Made by a program: the position numbers and the translations under genes | Shown here: piece by piece, positions 9,631 to 15,886 of the stretch | How the letters are laid out: the number at the start of each line of letters is the position of its first letter | Numbering within the stretch: position 1 is the stretch's first letter | The notes under the pieces: generated by a model | The model's database searches: none | The model's input: the letters and a program-made list of their open reading frames with translations, nothing else | What the model was told of the DNA's origin: nothing | Assembly: GCF_900099825.1 (NCBI RefSeq) | Contig: NZ_LT629693.1 | Coordinates: 5,281,001-5,345,000 of the forward strand | Length of the DNA stretch: 64,000 nucleotides | Origin: Bradyrhizobium ottawaense | GTDB taxonomy: Bacteria > Pseudomonadota > Alphaproteobacteria > Rhizobiales > Xanthobacteraceae | Direction of reading: 5' to 3'

Positions 9631-9694
9631 AGGATAGGCGCAGCGCGCGGGGGAGCCATTAAAATGAGGTTTAGGACATTAAATTCGAATTCAA
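9631..9694 (-). promoter_or_regulatory. Operator/promoter of the rpoH-like gene (palindrome copy B, tandem)
   Basis: On the minus strand, 9674-9656 reads CTAAACCTCATTTTAATGG, and a second, weaker copy (TTGAATTCGAATTTAATGT) lies exactly 20 bp upstream at 9694-9676. TGGCTC at 9658-9653 and TATCCT at 9636-9631 are separated by 16 bp and fit -35 and -10 elements. The sigma-factor ATG is 60 bp further on. Confidence 0.6.
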
Positions 9695-9830
9695 GCGCGA
9701 GTTCGTTAGTGAATAGCTGCAGTCACGACATCAACGATAACGCCTCGAACCACTGCTCTCGCAGGTTGGCTCACCCGGTAGAGCTGGCGTTCTGCCGTCG
9801 GCATCTTCTCCAGGCGAGCCATAAGACGGC

Positions 9831-9854
9831 GGAAGCCGCCCGTCGGCGGCTTCC
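9831..9854 (-). terminator. Hairpin terminator after the Gly/His-rich gene
   Basis: A perfect 10-bp stem (GGAAGCCGCC / GGCGGCTTCC) with a 4-nt loop lies 14 bp past the stop codon of the minus-strand gene ending at 9869. There is no long T tract. Confidence 0.55.
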
Positions 9855-9868
9855 GGATCAGCTTGCAT

Positions 9869-10279
9869 TTAGTAGGTGCAGGTATACGGCCAGGTGCTTG
9901 ACGTGTAATTCGGGTTATAGGGACAATCGAGGCCGTAGTCGTAGTAGCCGCCGAAATGACGCCGCCCAGCGCCAAGGTGATCGTGCTCCATGCGGGCCAT
10001 GTGGCCGGAACCAAGGCCGCCGACGTGGCCTCCGCCAAGGCCTCCGATGTGAGCCCCGCCCATAGATCCGATGTGATCACCGCCAAATCCGCCCATGTGG
10101 CCACCACCAAAGCCGCCCATGTGGCCACCGCCAAAGCCGCCCATGTGGCCGCCGCCACCGCCACCCATATGGCCACCACCGCCACCGCCACCGCCGCCAC
10201 CGCGGGCTTGTGCACCCGTGGCAATAAGGCTGCCGGCAAGCAGTGCACTTGCCAAAATCATCATCGCTCGTCCTCGCAT
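9869..10279 (-). CDS. Exported glycine/histidine-rich repeat protein
   Basis: The product (136 aa from the preferred start) has a signal peptide ending in GAQARG, then a run of glycines and about ten repeats of a GGHMGG(F)GG unit. The C-terminal third is not repetitive and is rich in Tyr, with two cysteines (GLDCPYNPNY and TCTY). Regularly spaced His and Met suggest possible binding of copper or another metal, but this is inference. The ATG at 10279 has GGAGAATGTT before it; a longer frame from 10315 lacks a good ribosome site. A copy of the shared palindrome is upstream at 10402-10420. I do not recognise a named family. Confidence 0.6.
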   Translation of the reverse strand: MRGRAMMILASALLAGSLIATGAQARGGGGGGGGGGHMGGGGGGHMGGFGGGHMGGFGGGHMGGFGGDHIGSMGGAHIGGLGGGHVGGLGSGHMARMEHDHLGAGRRHFGGYYDYGLDCPYNPNYTSSTWPYTCTY

Positions 10280-10401
10280 AACATTCTCCATTTGGATGGG
10301 CGGACTTTCCGCCACAGGGCCTTGTCAGACGTTGGCGGGTCTCAGCAAGGTAAACGCCAACGTCGCGATGGACTGGAGATGGGAATGGCTGTTCTTCGTC
10401 T

Positions 10402-10420
10402 CTACTAAATTCTCTTTCAA
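10402..10420 (-). promoter_or_regulatory. Shared palindrome copy I, upstream of the Gly/His-rich gene
   Basis: The minus strand reads TTGAAAGAGAATTTAGTAG, closest to the second element of the pair at 15171-15189 (TTGAA-N5-AATTTAGTRG). It lies 123 bp before the start codon at 10279. Confidence 0.45.
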
Positions 10421-10509
10421 TCAACCGATGAATGCCCACCTCACCAAGGCGAACAGGCGCGCTTGCAATTGATCGAGGGGTGCTGAAAGTAGGCCGGGAT
10501 TTCATCCCT

Positions 10510-10571
10510 CGCAAAAAATTGGACGGCGCGCACCCGCCTTGAGGGGGCATGAAGCGCGGCGCGCGCCGTCC
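10510..10571 (-). terminator. Intrinsic terminator on the minus strand with no obvious gene
   Basis: An 11-bp perfect stem (GGACGGCGCGC at 10521-10531 pairing with 10561-10571) is followed on the minus strand by AATTTTTTGC. This is a classical hairpin plus T tract. No convincing minus-strand protein gene ends here; a small RNA starting near palindrome E is one explanation. Confidence 0.55.
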
Positions 10572-10747
10572 ACTCGACAGCCGCATGATATCGCCTCGGG
10601 GGACAGGCGTGGCTGTTCTGAACGTGATCTACGCTCGCAACGTCAATCGCGCCATTAAACAATGTTTCAGAAATCATCCACGTTGTTCCTGGTGGTAGGA
10701 CCAGGAATTGACCGACTCTCTCCCTCTCGCTGTCGAACCCCGGAAAG

Positions 10748-10766
10748 CTAAATTCGTTTTTAGTTG
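10748..10766 (+). promoter_or_regulatory. Shared palindrome copy E upstream of the fdhD remnant
   Basis: The sequence is CTAAATTCGTTTTTAGTTG, differing from copy D at one position, and is followed by AGA so that TTGAGA occupies the -35 place. The start at 10846 is 80 bp downstream. Confidence 0.6.
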
Positions 10767-10845
10767 AGAAGGCGATGTCAAGCAGCGACGGTACCACCGG
10801 CGGGCTCTTGTTTCCGGCGTGGCGTCCCCCTGAATGGAGCAACAC

Positions 10846-11680
10846 ATGATGGAGCCGGCCCGAGCCGTTTCTCGACGGATTTGGCGAGAGGGCAGTCTGA
10901 GCGTCGGTAGTCGTTCGATTCCGGAAGAGACGGCGGTGGCGCTTACATATAACGGCGGGACCTATGCGGTAATGATGACGACACCGCGGGATTTGGAGGA
11001 TTTTGCGGTTGGCTTCAGTCTGAGTGAAGGCGTTATCAGCTCTTCTGCCGATATCGATTCGCTTGACGTCGTGCCACTCGATGATGGTGTCGAATTGCGG
11101 ATGTGGCTCAGCAAGCCAAAAGCCGATCGGCTGCGAGAACGACGGCGGCACATCGCCGGACCGACCGGCTGCGGATTGTGCGGCATCGAATCAATCGCGG
11201 AAGCGCTACGCCCGGCGACCGCCATCGGGCCCGGCCCGCAATTCTCGCCCGAACAGATCATGGTGGCTATGCAGAGCCTGCCATCGCGCCAAAAGCTCAA
11301 CATCGAGACGCGCGCGGTACATGCCGCGGCCCTCTGGAATGCCGCGGCCGGCATCGTTGCCTGGCCGCCATAACGCGCTCGACAAGTTGTCGGGTGCGCT
11401 GGCTCGTGCGTCCATTGTGGCGGGCGAAGGGATCATTCTTCTCACCAGCCGGATATCAGTTGAGATGGTGCAGAAGAGCGCCGCGATCGGAGCGCCCGTG
11501 ATGGTGTCGGTTTCGGCTCCAACTGCGCTAGCCGTTCGCATGGCGGATGCGGCGGGTGTCACACTTGCCGCCATCGCGCGCGCAGACGGATTCGAAGTGT
11601 TCACGCATCCGCGCCGGATTTCACTTGAGGCTGCTGCCAATGTCGCAGCTTGCAAGAGCGTTGCTCGCGGCAGCTCGTAG
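10846..11680 (+). pseudogene. fdhD: fdhD, frameshifted (formate dehydrogenase sulfurtransferase remnant)
   Basis: FdhD passes sulfur from a cysteine desulfurase to the molybdenum cofactor of formate dehydrogenases. The first part (10846-11373) encodes a normal N-terminal two thirds, including the CGLCGIES cysteine motif and AVHAAALW. It then stops at TGGCCGCCATAA. The rest of the family sequence (RHNALDKLSGALARA, LTSRISVEMVQKSAAIG, VSAPTALAV, DGFEVFTHPRRIS) continues in another frame to 11680. The break removes the conserved E-D-V-G before R-H; the DNA there is about 14 nt shorter than needed to encode LREDVG, which explains the frame change. Start ATG 10846 has GGAG 6 nt upstream. It is either a true pseudogene or an assembly error; the loss of a motif favours the former. 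Confidence 0.75.
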
Positions 11681-11772
11681 GTGCAGAATTGGAGTTGCCA
11701 GGCGCGCTTTCAGATGGAAGCTCGTGCACTCGGTCTGGCTTCGTTCTCAGGGCAGGGGAGGAAAGCAGAAAA

Positions 11773-12747
11773 ATGGTTGCGAAGACCGCGCGGAAATCCG
11801 TTGCCATCATCGTGCCGCCGAAGGCGCAATCTCTCGATGTGTCGGGGCCGTTGGATGCCTTTCTGGAAGCCAATCGTCACGCGTCCGGCGGGCCTCTCTA
11901 CGAGGTTCGATTGGTGGCGATCGGCACCGGGCGAACGATCAAGCTGGGAGGGATGTCGCTGGTCGCGGATAGTTCGATTTTCGACGACGGCAGGTCGATC
12001 GACACGATGCTCGTGGCCGGAACGCCCGACTACGCCATCGCCCATGACAGCACAGATTTCCACGCCTGGCTGCGCCGCCGCGCGCCGAAGACGCGAAGAT
12101 ATGGCTCGGTATGCACAGGTGCATTCTTTCTCGGTGCGTCAGGCCTCCTCGACGGCATGAGTGCGACGACGCATTGGCAGCATGCCGCCGAACTTGCCGA
12201 ACGTTTTCCGGCCGCCAAGGTCGTGCCTGACCAGATCTATGTTCAGGATGGCGCGCTTTACACGTCGGCCGGAGTAACCGCCGGCATCGATCTCGCATTG
12301 AAGCTGATCGAGGACGATCACGGGCGCGATCTTGCATTGACGGTCGCGCGCCGCCTGGTGGTGTTTTTGAAGCGTCCCGGCGGCCAATCGCAGTTCAGCG
12401 CGCATCTGGCGGCGCAGATGGCGGACGAGGGGAAGATTCGATCCCTGCAGCATTGGATCCTCGATCACCTCTCGCTCGATCTCAGCCTGGTTTCGTTGGC
12501 GAGCCGGGTCGCGATGAGCGTCCGCAATCTTACGCGTGTGTTTCAGGACGAAACCGGTACCACGCCCGCGGACTTTGTCGAAATGGCGCGGGTAGACGCG
12601 GCAAGGCGACTGCTCGAGGAGAGCGAAACCCCATTGCAGCGCGTGGCGTCGCGTTGCGGCTTTGGCAGCCTGGATACGATGCGCCGCGCCTTCCTCCGAA
12701 GAATCGGCACCGGGCCCAGCGACTACCGGGAACGATTTCGGCGTTGA
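11773..12747 (+). CDS. GlxA-family transcriptional regulator (DJ-1/PfpI domain plus AraC HTH)
   Basis: The 324-aa protein has an N-terminal class I glutamine-amidotransferase-like (DJ-1/PfpI) domain, with the nucleophile-elbow segment YGSVCTGAFFLGASGLLDG, and a C-terminal AraC helix-turn-helix pair (residues about 220-320: SLASRVAMSVRNLTRVFQDETG, RVASRCGFGSLDTMRRAF). Such proteins are usually activators responding to small metabolites. Start ATG 11773 is preceded by GGGGAGGAAAG. It follows the fdhD remnant by about 90 bp in the same direction and may be co-transcribed from palindrome E. It is the only DNA-binding regulator inside the palindrome-rich part apart from the sigma factor, but nothing shows that it binds the palindrome. 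Confidence 0.85.
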   Translation: MVAKTARKSVAIIVPPKAQSLDVSGPLDAFLEANRHASGGPLYEVRLVAIGTGRTIKLGGMSLVADSSIFDDGRSIDTMLVAGTPDYAIAHDSTDFHAWLRRRAPKTRRYGSVCTGAFFLGASGLLDGMSATTHWQHAAELAERFPAAKVVPDQIYVQDGALYTSAGVTAGIDLALKLIEDDHGRDLALTVARRLVVFLKRPGGQSQFSAHLAAQMADEGKIRSLQHWILDHLSLDLSLVSLASRVAMSVRNLTRVFQDETGTTPADFVEMARVDAARRLLEESETPLQRVASRCGFGSLDTMRRAFLRRIGTGPSDYRERFRR

Positions 12748-12770
12748 CGGCCTTGAGGCCGTCAACGCCG
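12739..12770 (+). terminator. Perfect 14-bp hairpin over the stop codon of the GlxA-type gene
   Basis: CGGCGTTGACGGCC (12739-12752) and its exact complement (12757-12770) flank a TTGA loop. The hairpin includes the TGA stop codon and sits between convergent genes, so it could end transcription from both sides. Confidence 0.7.
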
Positions 12771-12834
12771 ATAAGTATTTCCATTTGGTGCGCAGGCGAG
12801 CGCCGCCGGAATTCTTTGAGGTTTCCGTGGGCTG

Positions 12835-14199
12835 CTAACTGGCTGGCTTTGGGGAAGAACCCGGCTTGAGTGATGACACCCGCCATACGGTGTTACCAAC
12901 ATCGTCGGCGATCAATAACCCGCCACTGCGATCGACGGCCAGACCGACCGGCCTTCCATGCGCGTGATTGTTCGCATCGAGGAAGCCGGTGACGACATCC
13001 TGTGGCGGGCCGCTCGGCCGTCCACCGCTGAACGGCACGAAGACCACTTTGTAGCCGTTAAGAGGCGATCGATTCCAGCTTCCGTGTTCGCCGACGAACG
13101 CGCCGCCGCGGTAGCTCGCCGGAAGATCGGTGCCCGTGTACATGGCTACGCCCAATGGCGCCACGTGTGAGCTTAGCGCGTAGTCCGGCTTGATCGCTGT
13201 GGCCACCAGATCGGGCCGCTGCGGCATGATCCGGGGATCCAGGTGCTGGCCGTAATAGCTGTAGGGCCAGCCATAGAAGCCTCCGTCCTGCACCGAGGTC
13301 AGATAATCCGGTACCAGGTCGGGCCCGATCTCGTCGCGCTCGTTGGCGATGGCCCAGAGCTTGCCGGTCTCGGGTTCCCACTGCAGCCCGGTGGGATTGC
13401 GAACTCCGCTGGCGAAGATCCGATGCGCGCCTGAAGCCCGATCGACCTCCCAGATCGCGGCGCGTTCGTATTCGGCCCCAATTCCGTTTTCGCCGATGTT
13501 GCTGTTCGAACCGACGCCGACATAGAGCTTGGAGCCGTCCGGACTGGCCAGCAAAGCCTTGGTCCAGTGATGATCGATCGGCCCGCCAGGCAGATCGGTG
13601 AGCTTGGTGCCCGCGGCCGTGATGCTGGTTTGTCCGTCCTGATACGGATAGCGGACGATCGCATCGGTGTTGGCGACGTAAAGGTCGTGACCAACCAGGG
13701 CGACGCCGAACGGCGAGTTGAGGTGATCCAGAAACACGGTTCGCAGCTCGGGAGTGCCGTCGGCTTTGGCACCCCGCAGCAGCGTGATGCGGTTCGCGTC
13801 CTTCGCCTTGGCGCCGGCGAACGACTGAACCCAGCCGGTGATGATGTCCTTGGGGCGGAAGATCGGTGCTTTCGGACCATTGCTCTCAACCACCAACACG
13901 TCTCCATTGGGGAGAACGTAGAGCGACCGGGGATGCTGAAAGCCGGTCGCCAATGCATGGACCTGCAATCCCTGCGGCACCGTGGGGGTTTCCTTTCCCC
14001 ATCCGACCACCTTTGCGACCCGCATCGGGGGCATCAGATACTGCTGTACCGCGGGCAGCGCGGGATTGGCACCGATCTGCAGTTTTGGATCGGCGGCATG
14101 GTCGTCGCAACCGGCGAGTCCCAGGCCGGCGACACCGACGAGGAGAAGCGCGAGACGCGACAGATGCGCCGTACGGACATTCTTGAGGGTCTGCATCAT
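12835..14199 (-). CDS. Sorbosone/glucose dehydrogenase-like beta-propeller lipoprotein
   Basis: The 454-aa product begins with a lipoprotein signal (LLLVGVAGLGLAGC, lipobox Cys about residue 29), so it is probably anchored in the periplasm. The rest is a six-bladed beta-propeller of the L-sorbosone dehydrogenase/soluble PQQ glucose dehydrogenase family: GFQHPRSLYVLPNGDVLVVESNG, LNSPFGVALVGHDLYVANTD, GVRNPTGLQWEPETGKLWA, GEHGSWNRSPLNGYKV. Members oxidise sugars or aldehydes with PQQ, but many are uncharacterised and the substrate here is unknown. ATG 14199 has GGAGG 7 nt upstream; a longer open frame upstream overlaps the DUF2231 gene and is not coding. The gene follows the DUF2231 gene immediately, in one operon. 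Confidence 0.85.
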   Translation of the reverse strand: MMQTLKNVRTAHLSRLALLLVGVAGLGLAGCDDHAADPKLQIGANPALPAVQQYLMPPMRVAKVVGWGKETPTVPQGLQVHALATGFQHPRSLYVLPNGDVLVVESNGPKAPIFRPKDIITGWVQSFAGAKAKDANRITLLRGAKADGTPELRTVFLDHLNSPFGVALVGHDLYVANTDAIVRYPYQDGQTSITAAGTKLTDLPGGPIDHHWTKALLASPDGSKLYVGVGSNSNIGENGIGAEYERAAIWEVDRASGAHRIFASGVRNPTGLQWEPETGKLWAIANERDEIGPDLVPDYLTSVQDGGFYGWPYSYYGQHLDPRIMPQRPDLVATAIKPDYALSSHVAPLGVAMYTGTDLPASYRGGAFVGEHGSWNRSPLNGYKVVFVPFSGGRPSGPPQDVVTGFLDANNHAHGRPVGLAVDRSGGLLIADDVGNTVWRVSSLKPGSSPKPAS

Positions 14200-14201
14200 G
14201 A

Positions 14202-14672
14202 TTATCCTCCAATACGTCGGCGCTTCGCAAAGGCCATGCTGACGAATGCCGTTACCACGAGAACGGCGACGGTAAGCCCGGAAAGCATCATGCCGGTCGG
14301 TACCACTGCGGTATAACCGTCGCGGCTGTGAACGAAGGCGTTGATCAGCGCGAGCAAAACCGCGAGTGCGTAGCCAACCGCGCGGGGCCACGCTGGCCTG
14401 TCCATTCGTCTGCGGCCCGCCAGGTCGATTACGAAGGCGATGGTGGCAAGGCCCGCCATGATCAGGCCGGCGACAATCAGCCAGATGGAGAACTTCTCCC
14501 ACATCACGTCAGGCATCTGCCAGTAGACAATGTCGGTGGCGAGAGCGCCCGCGAAGTAGGCGGCCGAAAACGACACCAGCACCTTATGCATCGGTCGTCT
14601 GCGACGCTTCTGTGTCAGTGTCAAATTAGCATCGCGTATGGATGTCGCTTCCGTAATCGTAGCATGCTTCAT
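14202..14672 (-). CDS. DUF2231 family membrane protein
   Basis: The 156-aa product has four hydrophobic segments, beginning with VLVSFSAAYFAGALATDIVYW, which is the signature start of DUF2231 inner-membrane proteins. These often sit beside periplasmic dehydrogenases and may carry electrons or bind haem; this is not proven. ATG 14672 has AGGAG 9 nt upstream and adds about 27 polar residues before the first helix; the Met at 14591 matches the family start better but has a poorer ribosome site. The stop is 2 bp before the start region of the sorbosone-dehydrogenase-like gene, so the two are coupled. Confidence 0.8.
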   Translation of the reverse strand: MKHATITEATSIRDANLTLTQKRRRRPMHKVLVSFSAAYFAGALATDIVYWQMPDVMWEKFSIWLIVAGLIMAGLATIAFVIDLAGRRRMDRPAWPRAVGYALAVLLALINAFVHSRDGYTAVVPTGMMLSGLTVAVLVVTAFVSMAFAKRRRIGG

Positions 14673-14715
14673 GCGTCAGTACTCCTGCTGCGCGAGACCG
14701 CGAGCTCTCTTCGCC

Positions 14716-14967
14716 TTACTTGAACTGCGGAATTGCCGGGACAGTTATGTGCGGCTGCGGCAGCGGAGCAATCCTGGAAGCGTTGCCGATGCCGCTCGGA
14801 TCGGCGACCACATTGCCGATTCCGCCGCGGGTAGCGGGGCCCGACGGGATTCCACTGATTGGCGAATTTCCCGCCCCTGCTTCACCGGCCATCATCGCAA
14901 ATGAAGCGGTAGGCGCCGCGAAGGACACGAAGAATGCGAGAGCAATTTTTACCGAGGTGTTGGACAT
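14716..14967 (-). CDS. Small exported protein, Gly/Pro-rich, unknown function
   Basis: The product is 83 aa with a signal peptide (SVKIALAFFVSFAAPTASFA) and a short mature part rich in Gly, Pro, Ile and Ser, with GIGN occurring twice and the end APLPQPHITVPAIPQFK. No cysteines are left after cleavage. I do not recognise a family. The Met at 14967 starts directly before the signal; a frame from 14979 adds four residues. A palindrome copy and a good -35/-10 pair lie 50-90 bp upstream. It probably leads the operon running into the DUF2231 and sorbosone-dehydrogenase-like genes. Confidence 0.55.
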   Translation of the reverse strand: MSNTSVKIALAFFVSFAAPTASFAMMAGEAGAGNSPISGIPSGPATRGGIGNVVADPSGIGNASRIAPLPQPHITVPAIPQFK

Positions 14968-15015
14968 GAGAGGCCTCATTTGTTTGATTTGACGGGACCT
15001 TTGGGTACGAGAAGT

Positions 15016-15059
15016 TATCTAGGCCTGTCGATCCGCCGTGCCATTAAATTGGAGTTTAG
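15016..15059 (-). promoter_or_regulatory. Operator/promoter of the 14.9-kb operon (palindrome copy C)
   Basis: The minus strand at 15059-15041 reads CTAAACTCCAATTTAATGG, the same 19 bp as copy A. TGGCAC (15043-15038) and TAGATA (15021-15016) are separated by 16 bp and fit -35 and -10 elements. Confidence 0.65.
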
Positions 15060-15150
15060 AACTTCGGACCCAAATGCGTGTTGGCAGAGCTGTGCACGCT
15101 CCGAGCTGTGCCCGTCGTCGACGCGCCTCGAACGCAATGCCAGCTATCGG

Positions 15151-15214
15151 CTGAATCTCAATTTAGTTTCTTGAAGTCCAATTTAGTGGGACGCGCAGAA
15201 TTGCCGCTTAGCTC
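15151..15214 (+). promoter_or_regulatory. Operator/promoter of the small exported protein gene (palindrome copy F, tandem)
   Basis: Two sites, CTGAATCTCAATTTAGTTT (15151-15169) and TTGAAGTCCAATTTAGTGG (15171-15189), have their ATTTAG half-sites exactly 20 bp apart. TGGGAC (15187-15192) and TAGCTC (15209-15214) follow with a 16-bp spacer. The start codon is at 15294. Confidence 0.6.
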
Positions 15215-15293
15215 CTTGGTGACGCACCTGAGCATTCAGGGCGAAAGCGAGAATTCCCCAATCTCGCTGCCAATCGATTTACGGAGAACAGCT

Positions 15294-15539
15294 ATGACCA
15301 GATTCAAGATCCTTGGTGCGGCAGCCATTCTGTCGCTGATGTCCGCAACACCGGTGTTCGCGCAGGCGGCAATTCAGGAGCCGGGTGCGTTCGCGTTCTA
15401 CTACCCCAACAATGACGTCCTGAACGGCGGCCGGCCCACGCCGGCGGCGGGGATGGACGCCAGGACACCGGTGCTGTTCGGCAGCGGCGGCCCGGTCATG
15501 GGCAGCAGTGCAAAGGGTGCGTTTCACGCCCGGCGGTAA
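15294..15539 (+). CDS. Small exported protein, unknown function
   Basis: The 81-aa product has a clean signal peptide (MTRFKILGAAAILSLMSATPVFAQA) and a mature part of about 57 residues with aromatic AFAFYYPNND and Gly/Pro-rich segments. I do not recognise a family. ATG 15294 follows ACGGAGAACAGCT; the longer open frame upstream overlaps the operator region and is not coding. It is transcribed divergently from the other small exported protein and has its own tandem palindrome, so the two are probably co-regulated. Confidence 0.55.
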   Translation: MTRFKILGAAAILSLMSATPVFAQAAIQEPGAFAFYYPNNDVLNGGRPTPAAGMDARTPVLFGSGGPVMGSSAKGAFHARR

Positions 15540-15886
15540 CATTCCTGCGATCCGTCTTCAGGGACGTTCCTTGGATAGGATGGACGCCGGCAGGCCTGCG
15601 AGTAACCGCTCGAAACATCAATATGGACGGCCAAGACCGAGCGCAGCCGATGGAGAAGGCCGGATCGGCAACGATGCGGCCTTTTCCATGAGCCATGTTC
15701 AGGTGAGGGCGTGGCGGGCGGCGTCCCTGTCAACGGTACCGAATTGGCAAGATTGAGACAGCCGCAGCAAGCCTCGACAAGCGGTGCCTGGCTCGATGAA
15801 TTACAATAAAGCGACCTTCGTCCTGGAACGGGGCTGAGCCTCATTGTATTGTTCCAGGCCTATCGATCTTAAGCGGAGGGCGTACG
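15540..15886. other. Intergenic region before soxC
   Basis: No gene is supported here. The only structure seen is the hairpin at 15652-15687. No copy of the shared palindrome was found directly upstream of soxC; read-through from 15.2 kb would have to pass the hairpin. Confidence 0.5.
15652..15687 (+). terminator. Hairpin with CCTTTTCC tail
   Basis: GGAGAAGGCCG (15652-15662) pairs with CGGCCTTTTCC (15677-15687), and an inner ATCG/CGAT stem closes a GCAA loop. It lies 113 bp after the small exported protein gene and is likely its terminator. Confidence 0.5.

Larger units (their letters stand above)
10280..10845. other. Gene-free region between Gly/His-rich gene and fdhD remnant
   Basis: No supported protein-coding gene was seen in these 566 bp. 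They contain palindrome copy I (10402-10420), an intrinsic-terminator-like hairpin read from the minus strand (10521-10571) and palindrome copy E (10748-10766). Confidence 0.5.

Noticed and set aside
9869..10279. A keratin- or silk-like reading of the opposite strand (His/Thr/Ala-rich plus-strand frames)
   Set aside because: These are the reverse of the Gly-repeat region; only the minus frame has a signal peptide and a ribosome site.
10441..11151. A 236-codon minus-strand frame over the fdhD leader
   Set aside because: It runs through an operator, a terminator hairpin and the antisense of fdhD, and resembles no protein family.
11773..12747. The GlxA-type regulator as the protein that binds the shared palindrome
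   Set aside because: It is attractive by location, but AraC-type proteins usually bind direct, asymmetric sites, and no evidence in the sequence connects the two, so it was not claimed.
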